A stretch of 64,000 nt of DNA from Isoetes taiwanensis (taxonomy: Eukaryota > Streptophyta > Lycopodiopsida > Isoetales > Isoetaceae), in NCBI GenBank assembly GCA_021234155.1, contig JAJEKV010000049.1, positions 6,793,427-6,857,426 of the forward strand, read 5' to 3'. Below, one piece after another: positions 26,201 to 38,460 of the stretch. The translations under genes and the position numbers were made by a program. The notes beneath the pieces were generated by a model. The model made no database searches. It was not told the origin of the DNA and saw only the letters and a program-made list of their open reading frames with translations. Numbering within the stretch: position 1 is the stretch's first letter; every line of letters begins with the position of its first letter.

Positions 26201-27271
26201 ATTTGGCACTACCAAGGGTTCTAAGGTTCCCAAAATTCGGAGTTGCCTCGAAGCAAATAATGCCTCCTATGCGTAAAGCTCTTACGACCCTTAGACATTC
26301 CTGATCATGGGTAGAACAATGTTGCTCATCGTTCATCTTTTAGAGTCGTATGAGATTACTCTTCCTTCTTGCATGAGGAATCTTCCAGTTGCCACTCACT
26401 TACTTGCATCTGTTGGTAATATGCAAACCCAATCTTTGACTTTCTTATGCTTAGTGAGACTGAAAAAGGTGCTGCTCACTTAGCAAAATCTTTTACAATT
26501 TGCCTATAATAATCTGCAAGGCATAACAAGCTTCTCTCTTTGGAGATGTTCTTTAGAGCTGGCTAATTGACTATCGCTTCAATCTTTGCTGGGTCGGTGG
26601 AGATTCTCTGCTGTCACTACATGCACCACATACTCCATCTTTCTTGTTGCAAAATGGCATTTTTAGAGTTTAGCATTAAAGCTTCTCAAATGAACCGCAT
26701 GTTCCTCCATGGACGTACTATAATTTAGAATGTCATCTAAAAGGAATGATGACAAAGTCATCTAAAAAGTTTATAAAGACGTAGCATTCTAAAAGTCGTC
26801 TTGGGGATGTTTTCCTCCTTGTTGATTTGATGACATCCCGATCCTAGATTGATTTTGAAGAACTGCTCTCTAGAGCTGGTCTATTAAGTCGTCTGGCCTT
26901 CGCAATGCCTACTTGTTCCTTATCGTATGCTTATTGAGTTGGCATTATACTTCCATCTTTCTTCCCAAAGAGAACGGTTGCCCCGAATGATGATACACTT
27001 GGCCTAAGAAACCCAAGTTCCAACAACTTCTTCCATTGTCTCTTGAGTTCTGTTATCTAGCTTTGCATCTGGTGCAAGAATAATTCTGCATTCTATGCCT
27101 CTATAGGGTGGAATCTCTCGGATTTCATCCGGAAAAATGTCATGAAGCTCATTAATTAGTTCACAATCACATTAGATAACTGATTGAAACTAAGGTCTTC
27201 CTTCATATCCTTGCAATAGGGGTCGAAATCTTGCAGCTTACAATATATATGACCTCATCTCTTTGTCAGAT
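26201..27271 (-). pseudogene. Reverse transcriptase region of element A (decayed)
   Basis: Next to the LINE insertion the minus strand reads P-Y-R-G-I-E-C-R-I-I-L and, after slips, L-G-F-L-R-P-S-V-S-S-F-G-A-T-V-L-F-G-K-K-D-G-S. This is the conserved start of gypsy reverse transcriptases. Further left a degenerate F-L-D-D corresponds to the catalytic Y/F-x-D-D box (near 26,740). The frame is broken many times. Confidence 0.7.
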
Positions 27272-27977
27272 GGAATGTGCAGGAGCACAGGTGCGCCCAA
27301 GTGCAAACAGAAGCAGATCGTCGTCGTCTCAGACAATACCTTGACGCATGCTTCCTCAGTAAGCTATGGGATGCCAGCACCCTTGAACAGGTCAAGACGG
27401 CACATTATCAACGCCACATAAATCCCATATTGGAGTGGGGGGCGCAATGCTACCTGCACACTCATCTACCCATGAAAAAGGCACACCATCTCCGGATTGA
27501 GACATGGAGATGGGTTGGGGAGCTCCGTCAGGAGAGGCTTTGTCAACGCTGGCAGGTTGGAGCTGTGGAAGACGAATGCCACACCTTTCAGAGTTGTCTG
27601 GCATATGATGACATTCAGACACGCTATGCTGAGCTGGTCCATCCTGGCCAGCCCCTATATAAGATGCTGAGCATGAGCTTGGTACGGAGATTGGGCTCAT
27701 ACATTCAAGAGATCATGGATCGCCGAGATCAGCTTGGCCCTCGGGCACTTACCTGATACATGTACATATTTCTGTCTATATTTGTATTTGTTTTTATATT
27801 TGTACAGTTTGACAGCAAACCTATTCCTGTCACAGTTTTTCCCCCAAACAAACCTTTAAGGGCGGGGAGGGGTTTTTTTAACCCGGACAGTAATACGCTT
27901 GCTGTGCCTCTTGTTGGGTCCCATAGGCCAATTGGTCTCCATGGACGATAAAAACTCTATTCTATTCTATTCTATTT
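27272..27977 (+). mobile_element. LINE (tandem-repeat-tailed family) 3' part, inserted in element A
   Basis: A 159-codon frame (27,277-27,756) ends G-P-R-A-L-T and matches the frames at 55,676-56,300 and, in reverse, about 58,640-58,250. It includes Y-L-D-A-C-F-L-S-K-L-W-D and R-I-E-T-W-R-W. It also has the C-terminal V-E-D-E-C-H-T-F-Q-S-C motif of LINE ORF2 proteins (usually C-x2-C...H-x3-4-C); here the first cysteine pair is changed to C-Q-R-W. After the stop come about 200 bp of 3' UTR with a hairpin, the end block GGTCTCCATGGACGATAAAA, then (TCTAT)n. The copy is 5'-truncated. Confidence 0.8.
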
Positions 27978-30900
27978 AATGTACAACCTTAGCTTTTTTA
28001 CATGACTGAAATGACTTCCTTAACTTTAATTGTAAGGTACTTGCCATTTGGTACTAAGATAGATATTTCTTGCTTCTGGCAATTAATTATTCCCTTAGTC
28101 GGGTTTTAATTATTCCATGTCTACTATGAGGTCGTACTTGTCGTTGATAACTTCGGCGACGATTGCTTAACTTTGCTCCGCTTAAGGTGATATCGAAGTT
28201 GATTGTTATTCCTTTAATGCTGCGAATTGCTCCATCTTACCATACTTTCTGGTGTAGGCTTAGAGATGTTTGCCATGCAGAAGATGCAAGGTTATGAGTT
28301 AATGAATTATTTACATAAATCCTATGGTCAGAAGGTTTTGTCGTCATGACATTTCCTTTGGTCATAAAAGACTATGCAAGTAAATGATTATTCTTGTTCG
28401 AGATCTAATCTATACTCTAGGAATTCTCCCTTTCTTGGTTATTATCCTCTTGAAATGTTCCATCTTTGAGTTGCTGCCATCTGATATGTTGGTCGGACTT
28501 GTTAGATTGCTTCTCTACATTGGATCAGATTATTCCTTATGTTGTGGAGGTACTCATGTTATACATGGTCAATGATTATACTAATAATGCATTCTGCTTA
28601 GTGAGGTGACAAAGAGGTTCCAATATATTAGATATATGTTAACAAATGTATATAACTTTAGTTACTCGATACGTCTTTCTTTCCAATCCTTGAAGTTTTG
28701 CTCAATTCTTAGGTCCATCCTAAAAAAACAATCCACGCGGAATTGCTTCCTGATGCCATCATGGATGTTATCATCCATAATTTGGCTATCTAACCATAGA
28801 ACCCCAGGCTTGCTAAAAGCTCATCTACTCATCATTCATTGGAATAGCAAGGCCTTGTTGTCCCCAAGTTGTTAAAGAATCTGACCTCCTTAAAGTTGCT
28901 GCATAATCCTTCATAGACATTTGTCTTTTTGTTGAACATCTTCTACTTGATCTTCCCTCGATGTCGAGGTTGACTTTCCTCCTTAGGGGTATCTATACTA
29001 GTGGACTTGATGATGTGGTTGACGACGTAAGGTCTTTATGTCCCTTCCGAAAAGCTTGGAGGTCATGTTCTCCACTCTATAGAATCTTCCCTATTGAATG
29101 ATCTTGTCTTGGAGGCTAGAAGATTTGAAGATGATTCTTCTAACCCCTCGTTTGATGATGTTGTGTCGAATCTATCAATCTCCTTCATGTATGCTCTTCA
29201 GTTGATAATCCCATGTTGTTGATATAAGAGTGATGACGACATTGAGTGTTTCACCACTTCGAATTGTTCAACCTCTCCTCCTTCTTAAGAGTTAAGCCTA
29301 TTTGCATCCATGTGTAGGATCTATAACCCTGCAGTAATCAATTATTACTATTGTGTCTCTTTTTGTTGGTGATAGACCTTTAATCTCGAAGGCTAGGAGT
29401 CCATTGTGATCTTTTTGCAAGGAGATGGTACTATCAAGGTTGATGTAACTACCATGGAGAATCGGAGCTGACGATGACGAAGTTGATTGCAATCTTAATC
29501 TCGAGCAATCTGGCATCAATGGCATGCAATTCATCCTTAGTCAAAGCTTCTTTGCTTGAACTCTCGATCTAATACTATCATGGGCCTGTATGTCTAAAAT
29601 GATTGTCCTCTATAGGGGGTGTGCTCGGTATCCTCTCTTAGAAACTCCTGATGTAAATAGTCGATGAAGTCCTTTATTTGTTGGTTGCGGAGTTATGACG
29701 ATAGCCCGTCATTATGGAGCCCTTTCTCAAAGCACTATGGCACTTGGAGAATATTCTTGGCTAGAAGATGTTCCCCTACTATGATCAACATCGTAAGTGC
29801 TTTGGTGCTCATCGACTGTTGAATAGCTCTTCTTGGCATTCATGTGTTTGTTCTTGATGTCTCAATTGTCCTTTCTGCAGTTTTCCCTTCATTATTTGAG
29901 TTTGGCTCTCCTATTTACCGTGTTGACCTTTGACCCGCCGAAGTTTCCTCCATAAGGTATCCTTTGCTTTTGAATTCCTCGCTGTGGTTGAGCAGCTCTT
30001 GTATTAAAAGTGTCAAGGGTCTACAACAAAGGTCTGCCTGGTCTATTTGACTGGCCAAACATGCATGAAGTACCAAACTCCAATAGGCAACAAATGTCTA
30101 TGTCCACTGACTCAACAATTCATATATCTGTGCACTCTATCTATTTCGGCCCAAATGATCTTCCTAGCATTTGGCACATCACTAGCAGCTATAGTCGATG
30201 CTGACAGAGATATATGTGTACTGATATATGTGGTAATGAGACTCCACGTCTCTAGGTATACTCGGTGTACTGGGATAAGATACATTGATAGAATGGTTTG
30301 TAGACAAGTATTTATGAAATCAAAGATATGGCTGAAGATACTTAACGTGTGACAACAAAATGCCTGACAAGCTAAGTGGGAAGGACACAAAATGGGATCT
30401 ATATTTGATTTAAAGAAAATTAGTGTTTTGGTCTCAATCCTAAAGGTCTTGGTCATAAATATTTTCTACCAGTCTTAAATCTAAATATGAATAAGGATTA
30501 TAGTTCAAACATAAATGATGCCCGCCCTCAGTGGTTGGCACAGGGAAGTTTGGGAGGGGTTCATCCATGTGGGTGGGAGGTTTGATTCTTGCTACTACAT
30601 GAATTCTTTTAAGATGAGGTTGAAATGGCTTGGAAACTTGGATTGGGATAGTAGAAAATAGTATACTAGGTAGAAAATTGGCTAGAACTAGGCAGGTAAT
30701 TTTGACTATCTTCTGAATGGCACTTCTCTAAATTGAGAGGTTTGTGAACTGCTACAAATGCCAAATTTCTTAAAGGAGCCGGTCATGCTTCGAGTTTGGG
30801 CCGTGGCAGAAGTTGTGCTTCGAGTTTGGCCATGGCAGACTCTCGTTGGGTTCAAGTCGAGAAGGTGGCTTATTGAGGCTAAATCTTGACCTACTGCTTT

Positions 30901-31460
30901 TGATGAACTTGGGAATTATCTGCTTCTAGCACCATGAATTGCAAACTATCCATCATTATAAGTATTTCTTATATGCTTCCTTCTTGTCGTGCTCGGTACC
31001 ATGCTTCAACATGAAGGGGTTCTCTCCTGTCACATAAATCTTCGTCGATTTCTACGTCTTTGGCCATACTAGAATTGGTAACCTTGCCGCTTGTTTTTCG
31101 GCCTCCTTCTGCTATTGGGGTACTTTTTGCACTAGTTCTCGTACTATTATCGCCCTCGTTGGTCGATCTTCCTGCTGTTTTGTGCGCTTTTACAGGTCCT
31201 CCTCCCCTTCTCTTACCTTCTATCCCTTGGTATCCTTGTTCCTTTACCTCCTTGGTTTGCTCTCCCTATTAGGCCCCTCTTGGGCCACTTCTTCTTGTGA
31301 AGATGTCGGCTCCCATTCCTTTGAGGAACTTCTCGAAGCATTGAGGGCTTGGTCCACCATAGTGTCAAGGGTGTTGTTAGGCAAATTCGAGGTACTAGAG
31401 TCTCCGTCCCACTTGGGTCCGAGTGAAACTTGCTTATTCGGTGTGCTCCATGACGACTAG
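27978..31460 (-). pseudogene. gag and protease region of element A (decayed)
   Basis: To the right of the LINE the minus strand, with slips, gives I-T-L-S-G-A-K and D-K-Y-D-L-I-V-D-M-E, which suit the region after a retroviral-type aspartic protease. The gag start is likely near 31,460-31,200, with an acidic, Ser-rich, polar sequence. Frameshifts are too many to define proteins. About 30,010-30,630 looks like foreign sequence inside gag and includes a possible SINE. Confidence 0.5.
30518..30610 (+). mobile_element. Possible tRNA-derived SINE head
   Basis: GCCCTCAGTGGTTGGCAC resembles a pol III A box region, and GGTTTGATTCTTGC, about 55 bp on, resembles a B box. Spacing is right for a tRNA-like promoter. 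I see no tail or target duplication, and the A box is imperfect. Confidence 0.35.
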
Positions 31461-31979
31461 AAAATTCTCCCTAAAATTCTCTTTACAATATGAAAGGGCT
31501 CGAGGATAGAATCTTGAAAAATCTAAGGACTGGGGGTACTTTTAAAGAGATTTTTAACGGCCACTTTTTTAGGTGTGAATGTATTATAACTGAGGGTTAT
31601 TAATTAAAGTACTTTTTTCTAATTACTTAACTATTTTTCAAGAGTTTCCTATTTCTTTTGGGCCAAATATTGGTCATTCTGCACCATTTTCCTTGCAAGC
31701 TTCCTATTGAATGATTCTTCATTCAATTTTCACTGGTAAGATGGAGCTCATGAATAACTTTGAGCCCAAATTTATTAGAAGGTTTCTTTTGACTCTCTAT
31801 TCAAAATTAGCTTACCCTAAGACCTAGATTTAGCTTGCTAATGACATTCTAACGACGGAAGAAGAAAAATTCTCCCAATTTCCGAGGTTCATATTTGGAA
31901 TTTATCCCAAATTTTCTACTAGGCCAGTTAGCTACTTCGGGTAATGGCTAGTGCTTGATCTTGGTCAACCAAGATCATT

Positions 31980-31990
31980 GCTCTGATACA
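31980..31990 (-). other. Primer-binding site of element A
   Basis: On the minus strand TGTATCAGAGC is one base short of the standard initiator-Met primer site TGGTATCAGAGC. It sits two bases inside the LTR that starts at 31,993. This fixes the right LTR as the 5' LTR. Confidence 0.75.
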
Positions 31991-31992
31991 AT

Positions 31993-33573
31993 TGTGGCGC
32001 TCCTTCTGCTGTACACGACAACCCATCGTATATATCAAAGGGCCTTTCCCATCCACAACATCTGTTGCATGGGCCCTCCGTCTAACCCGCGTCTGGGGAT
32101 GGCCAGACAATGAGCAGAGGACATGGAGGTGTCATTCCGGCCTGTCTCCTATGGGCTCCTACATTAGCGAAAGCAACATACCAATGTAAGCGGTAGCAAT
32201 AACACACTACTTTGAAGGGTAGTGGTAATCCATCCATCCATGTCATCGAATACAAGCATACAACAAAAACTTCAAATAGATCAAATAGAGGCTCTTATCC
32301 AAGGACTCAAAAGGGGGGAATCGACTGACGACTGGAGTCTCCAGATAGATCAGACCAAGTTATGGCAATGGCTTAGGCTGGCAATAGACAATGGCTAGGG
32401 TTGACCACTCCATCTGCCCCTCTTATGCATACTTTGCAGATAGGCTAAATCAGACTCTGTCGTGATTGTAACCTGCCGGAGACGTAATCCCATGGTATCA
32501 CCCAATGAGACTACTCCGAGTTGCATCTCCCTGGTCCGATGAGGTAGGAAGGGTTGCATCTCCCCCTCCGAAGTGTAATGGCTCCATGGGCAGCTTGAGG
32601 ATCATGGCAACACACGTCCGTACCCAACTAAACTCCCCAAAAGAAGACCCAGGCCAACACTTCCAGCTCTTGAGAGTCAGGGCAACGCCATTGACCCAGG
32701 AAGTGTCAGAATCATACCCGGCCCACATGAAGTGACCAACTATAAGCCTAGCCCACCATGGATCCCCAGTAGCCACGCTCAGCACGGACCTCCCTCCACT
32801 TTGCCACTGACTCCGTTATACGGTACTCAGGCACTCCATAGCCTCCGTAGCCAGGTGGGCTCTATGCACAGGCTGCATAATAATGGGAACTAATGGGTCT
32901 AAACTAGGAGCATCATCAAAATAATAACTACTAAATCTCTACCCCCCTTCCGAATACACAAGAGGTGCAAACATAAGATCAACCATCATCATATATCAAT
33001 AAATTACAAGAATAACAACTGATCCTAATCATATACATCTAACTTATAGTTAGGGTTCATTGATTAGGGTTCATGCTCAAAACTATAGGTTATAGAATGG
33101 CTCTACTAGAACACAATACTCGAAGTACCTGCTCCTGATGAGCTGCCTCCAGCTCCCTAGTTCTCCATCTCTGGCAGGTGGTTCGAGTAGATGATCCTCC
33201 CCTGCTATGCTCGCACTTACGGACTGCTAATATAACATCGGCTGTCGCAGACGATCCTTGAATCGGAGCTGTGGACACGAACTCATGGATCAGAAGTTGG
33301 TAGAGCCAAAAGTGGTCTAGGTTTAGGGTTTGGCCTTTTATGTGTTAGGATTCACATGAGAGCCACTTGGCTCCAATAGGTTGCGCCTATGTGGCGGGTC
33401 ACCTAAGAGTGAAGCCCTGTGGTAATGGGTCACCTCCTAAGGTTGGCTAAGTTATATAAATAACTTGGCCATGCCCCCACACTTGGTGCATACAAGTCTA
33501 CTAGTATAGATTTGTATAGTGACGTAGCCTAGGATATACGTATTTATATCGTATATTCTAGGGGAACGTCACA
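31993..33573 (-). repeat. Right (5') LTR of gypsy element A
   Basis: It begins TGTGGCGCTCC and ends GAACGTCACA, giving an inverted end pair (TGTGGCGCTCC / TGTGACGTTCCC). It is about 1.58 kb long. It matches the left LTR in three blocks, the middle one inverted. The bases following the right end are TTATC. Confidence 0.75.
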
Positions 33574-33683
33574 TTATCAGTCATGAGGACTGTTTTTAGT
33601 CCACTCTTAAGACACAATTGCTGATAAGCCCCTCATTGAACACAAAAACACATATATTGTACCAGTTGCAAAAAAACGTGTCA

Positions 33684-33740
33684 AAGAAGGAAGGAAGGAA
33701 GGAAGGAAGTATATTTTAACGTCCGCGGAGGAAAGAAGCA
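33684..33740 (-). repeat. LINE 3' end with (GAAG)n tail
   Basis: A GAAG array (about 26 bp) is followed by TATATTTTAACGTCCGCGG, the reverse complement of the family's CCG(C/T)GGACGTTAAAA end block. Nothing else of the element is recognisable to the right. Confidence 0.5.
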
Positions 33741-35115
33741 TCTCCCGAGCCATCTGCATTTAACCAAGTACATATGGGCCTCAATTGAATTAGTCAATAT
33801 GTTATATTAATGATAAGAAAGATTAGTACACCAAGGTTGGCCATCCTTGATACAAATCAATTGCTTATTTTGCATGCTTAATGCTTTCTTATATAGTTGA
33901 TACGTTCATTGGGTGTCACTGCATGGTCACCTATATGGTGAGAACAGTCAAAACTTGCCTTTTGTCATTCAAAAATTTCAGTTTTTAGCAAGTCCTTGAA
34001 CATCATGGCAAATCAACTTAGTATTTTGGTTCTGCACTGAAGGTTGCCGTATAGAAAATAGGATCAACATCCCACTCTATGACTGTCTATTAAAATGCTG
34101 CAAACTTCCACAACTATACATGCTACATTTTGACGTGCTTCGAGCTCTTGCCCAGTTAGGTTATTCATTGTGACGCTTATAGGTCACCCGTGGATTCTTT
34201 TGATGAGAAAGAAAATTGAAATTCATTCAGAATGTTCAACTGCTCTGATTATGTTGCAAAAATGTTGTACAACAAATGATCTCTACCTAAACATGGAGTA
34301 ACCATAAACCTTTCGGGACTTACTCGTTCATGAAGTACCTTTCCAAATTTTATGCTCCACGTTGAAAATCCATGAAGGATAGTGTTGGTAAGATAAAAAA
34401 AATTGCAAGATCTTTTAAAAAAATGTTCAAGACAAAAATGGGAGATGAGAAATCATTTTATTCTAGTATCAAAGATAACACATGGAACACCAATCAATCT
34501 ACATGGTAGAAAAGATAGGTCACAGTGTTTTCCAATGCAATAGTGTGCCTTCAAATTAATTGGATATGCTAGCCATCATAGAAAAGAGAAGCAAGGACAA
34601 TTGTTTATGCCAAACGAAATGGAGGTTCTCATTGGAATTGCATGTACTATAATTGTATGAGAAAATTAAGGAGACAATGTCATGATTTACATCTCTAGCA
34701 ACCATGTTCATTGATCAAGTTTAGACTTATTGTGCATGCTTAGGAATAGCACCATAGATATATGGGCTGGTTCAATTGCTTCAACCTAGAACTTTGAAGA
34801 CAATTCCTATGCTTCAGCATGCTCTAAACCTCAAACAATCATATGCTATAAATAATACTGAAAACTCATTTTGCCAATGTTTGCCAAGCAGCCAATTTAA
34901 TTTTTTGTAAGAGGACACCTTTGCTTGCCTTCTGAGTTGCCCTGCTTTTGAGATAGTCCGGAATCATTTTTTGACCTTAGCATTCCATTCCACGCTTCCA
35001 CAACTTCTCAGAGCACCATCTGTGCATGACTTGGCATTATACATACTTGAGGTTCTAGATAAACGTCTGCAATTACTGAGTCCTCAGTAGTCATTATCTC
35101 CGCTTGTCTAGTATC
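33741..35115. other. Intergenic, nothing recognised
   Basis: A+T-rich sequence without long frames, RNA genes or recognisable transposon parts. Confidence 0.5.
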
Positions 35116-35268
35116 ATCATTATTGCAAAGGTTTTTCCCTTGAAACCCTTTCGAGGCAGGGGTTTTTTAATCCTAGTAGTAATGATTGTACTAGCCCATT
35201 GTATGGGTCCCATGACCTATTGGTCTCCGTGGACGTTAAAAAAACTATTCTATTCTATTCTATTCTAT
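35116..35268 (+). mobile_element. LINE 3' end only, (TTCTA)n tail
   Basis: This is about 150 bp matching the 3' UTR ends at 27,830-27,977 and 56,355-56,508. It has a TTTTTCCCTTGAAACCC...GGGGTTTTTT hairpin, then CCCATGACCTATTGGTCTCC, GTGGACGTTAAAAAAA and about five TTCTA units. There is no coding part, so this is a very short 5'-truncated copy or a SINE sharing the LINE end. Confidence 0.75.
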
Positions 35269-37309
35269 CCAGAGAAAGTTACAAAGTACAATGGGGACTA
35301 AAAACTCAGTGGAGAGAATGTCCACCAGAGCAAAACCATCCCACTCAAATACAACATCTAAACAATATGAAGAGCAAGCAAAGAGATTTCTATTGCCAAG
35401 GAAGGTTTGCATCCATGAAAAATATAATATACATGAAAGATAACCTACATGTAACATTATTCTACTTAGACAACAATACTTTATAACAGTAACACAGATA
35501 TGAAGTTTATGCTAGTAAGAACTAAGCAGATTTCTTGGTATCTTTTTCAATAAGACCATACAACCTATATAAGAGAATATGTCATTTCTCACATTTTCAA
35601 CTATTTTAAAGGCTTATTTGGGGAAATGTAATGTCTCTTTCTACGAACCAAAGAAGCATACTTGAAATGTCATATGGTCTACTTACGTGTCGTCATGGCT
35701 AAACTTTATAATATCCACTTGAATTCATCAATAAACATCATCAACTATAATCACCGCGGAGTTTTGGACCCATAATTGTGGAGTTGACTCAACTTTTTAT
35801 GCTCTAATGTGTTAATCCGACCATTGTACATCATGTTTGAATTCCAAAACTTGCATGGTTACACCCTAATTACACTATATGTAAGTTGATAAGAGTTGTA
35901 TTCTATGTAGATATAAGTAGAACGCATCATTTATTACCCTCATGGTATTATGGATGTTTGTTATTGGAGCAATTTTAACCTATACGTTTGTCCAGAATTC
36001 TATATCTTAGATTCTTTTAGTAAATATTGAGGTTAACATGACTTATGAACACTCCAAAAAATCTCATGAGAGTATAGCTCGTATAGTTAGCAACTCATGG
36101 CCACAAGAATAAAAAATAATTCTTGAACCTCAAACAACTTTTTTGGTCAAAATAGAATTTGGCGGCTTCCACCAATGTCAGATGATAGCAAGAAAACATG
36201 GGAACATAAAAAACATAGAACTCAATATGTTCTATGATAATCAGGCAAATACCTCCAACTTTAGGAAGGTTTAAGTCACTTTATGCTAGAAATAGAAGAA
36301 GGCAGTTCAGGACTGGTGCAGAAACTGACAAATTCTCAAATGTTTGAGCAATCACTACAAGGTATAGGCGATCTTATTGGTCCTGAGATTCTCAGAGGTC
36401 ATTATGAAGCAAGTCAAGACTCAAACGGCGGTGGTATATTACAAAATTGATTTTTTTTTTTGTAAATTGCATGTGTTTAAGTGGCAGAGGTCATGTGGGC
36501 TAGTTCTGGTCCATGGATCAGGAATGGTCCCAGAGACAGGTCTAGTATTAAGGCTAACAAACCCGGCGATCTGATTCGATGACCCGGGCTAGCACCGATA
36601 TATGCCCTGGATCCAACATATTTAACATTCGCCAAGAGACTCATGACTGGGGCTTTTGATTTCTAAATTTTGGACATGTGCTCTTTATATTAGGCAACCA
36701 ACTAAACAAACTTTCGAACTTAAGATATTGGTAACAAGAAGCATCTTGGCCTACTTAGGTAAGTTTTGAAAGAATAAACATAAAGCTTTTGATGAGCTAA
36801 AAAAGCTACAACATTGGCAGTCTAACTTAAGTGCATCTGACTTAGGTAGATCATATGATGCATACAATTTAGGTAAATCATATGAAGCATAAAACAGATG
36901 CTTACATGCAAACCTAGGGGTTATGGTATTATAGAAAAGTCAAGAAATTGCATAAAAAACGCATAAGCCATCTTTTGTTCTTTCCGTTGAAAGATGTCAA
37001 ACCTTTTTCAACAACCAAAAAATAATAACAAAATACAATAAAACTACAATATGGATTGATCCAATTGAGCACCATTTATGCATAAGAGAATATCTAAATG
37101 TAGACTTGTCAAATCAATTCATTGTTCTTCTCTTCTTTTGATCAAGAGAAGAATAATGATAAGCCATAACAATTTTATCATGTATTGATCAAGGACAAGC
37201 TCGCTTACAGTGCTTTTCAAAGACATGCAACCCTCTTTTTCCAAGGGACCACAATAGTCAACCAGATATAAGGTGAAAAAAGTTTTTTTTGTGCAATTTT
37301 AGCCATGCT

Positions 37310-37311
<2 letters not shown>
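35269..37311. other. Intergenic, nothing recognised
   Basis: A+T-rich, frames under 100 codons, and no domain that I recognise. Confidence 0.5.
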
Positions 37312-37341
<30 letters not shown>

Positions 37342-37500
37342 AGATAAGATAAGATAAGATAAGATAAGATAAGATAAGATGAATTTTTACGTCCACGGGA
37401 ACCCAATGGGTTATGGGACGGCACATGCAAGGGCAACAATCCATCTAAAGCCTGGGGACTAGGCCCCATCACCAAACACAATAACCAGATATTAAAAGGC
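37312..37500 (-). mobile_element. LINE 3' end, (AAGAT)n tail
   Basis: An array of about 14 AAGAT units (37,312-37,381) is followed by GAATTTTTACGTCCACGGG and AACCCAATGGGTTATGGGAC, the reverse complement of the LINE end block and its small hairpin. Two more AAGAT units occur at 37,509-37,520, just beyond the fragment. Confidence 0.65.
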
Positions 37501-37584
37501 TACCAAGAATAAGATAAGATAATGCTAGTGGTAAATTTATGTTTCTAAAATTATCTAGACATAGCCAGTCCAAGGATTGGAAGG

Positions 37585-38088
37585 TCATTGATCTAGAATA
37601 ATTGCTGCGCCTCCCTTGTACACTGCCCATTTCTTTTGCAAGCGGGCTGCCCTCATCTTGCAGAGCTCCTCCTTACGGTTACACAATTGAAGAGGGGAGA
37701 GGTCCTCCTGTACTGAGAAACTAGTCCCTCTGAGATGGTTTCCATGCTGAAGAACATGTAAGCGGCTAAGAGTGTCTTGAAACCGAACCAAAAGATGGCG
37801 AGGACGATCAGGTCTTGCCGCTCCCACCCTAGTAGCGGAGACAACTCCACCAACCTTCACATGCATGACATCAGTGAAAAAATGCAAAGCCGCATCCATT
37901 TCAGAAAGGGCATCATCTTTTGCCTCTGCAACCTCTATAATTATATGCAAGTTCAGGCTCCTGGTAACAAAAGATACTGAGGCAGCCTGCTCCTGTCTAC
38001 TAGTTCGACACTGCGACTCCTGGTCCCCATGGGATTGTGGAGATGTCAGCAAGCAAAGTTTGTTGGCTTGCTGAAGAGTCCCAAACAA
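37585..38088 (-). pseudogene. L1-ORF1-like RNA-binding protein fragment of a LINE
   Basis: A 168-codon frame holds, in order, R-P-R-H-L-L-V-R-F near residue 95, L-R-G-T-S-F near 119, E-D-L-S-P near 127, and a basic stretch ending K-K-W-A-V-Y-K-G-G-A-A-I-I-L. This order (P-R-x-L-I-V-R-F, then E-D-L-S-P, then K-R-x2-L, then a final strand) is that of the RRM plus C-terminal domain of L1-type ORF1 proteins (Transposase_22). The frame opens at a TTG, not an ATG, and no ORF2 follows before the LINE 3' end at 37,500. It is therefore a fragment of an internally deleted element, or of a second element. Confidence 0.55.
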
Positions 38089-38408
38089 TGGTTAACAATC
38101 AAAACTGAAGTCAATCACACAAGAAGAAGTAGTGCACAATAGTCTCAACCCTTTGTATGCACAAAGGACAGAGATCTGAAACTCGATGATTAATATTATG
38201 AACCAGCTTGTTGACTTTGGATCATCTATTTTGCCACCATAGAGTTGTCACCTTGCGATGGATTAACTTCATATCCAAACAACTTTTCAATGCGGTTAAA
38301 AGACATAAAGTAACTTATCCCACACCCATAGCAGTTGAGGGACTTGAAGATGTCACTTATTAGATGGAGATAATGTTCAATAGTCAATAAGCAACTTACA
38401 TATAAAAG

Positions 38409-38460
38409 ACAGATAAATAGATAGATATTATTTAACGTCCACATAGGGCCATGAGATAGA
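38409..38460 (-). repeat. LINE 3' end with short (GATA)n tail
   Basis: AATAGATAGATATTATTTAA followed by CGTCCACATAGGGCCATGAG matches the reverse complement of the LINE end block, with a short GATA tail. The element's body cannot be followed to the right. Confidence 0.5.

Larger units (their letters stand above)
9929..33573 (-). mobile_element. Ty3/gypsy retrotransposon A, disrupted by nested insertions
   Basis: Seen: two related long terminal repeats bracket this span (9,929-12,010 and 31,993-33,573). A primer-binding site lies just inside the right LTR and a purine-rich tract just inside the left one, so the element reads on the minus strand. Between them, from right to left, are gag-like, aspartic protease-like, reverse transcriptase and integrase remnants, all with frameshifts and stops. 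The integrase reading breaks at 25,818 and continues at 14,602. Removing the 11.2-kb insert joins K-Q-S-K-W to a degenerate D-Y-I-Y-L-A-E-F-A-Y-N-N, the usual order in gypsy integrases. A LINE fragment at 27,272-27,977 interrupts the protease/RT junction. Inference: the two LTRs belong to one element. They are divergent, and the left one carries an inversion, so they could come from two related copies. No clean outer target duplication was found. Confidence 0.6.

Noticed and set aside
27392-27700. 102-codon minus-strand frame
   Set aside because: It is antisense to the LINE ORF2 C-terminal coding sequence, which is conserved in three copies.
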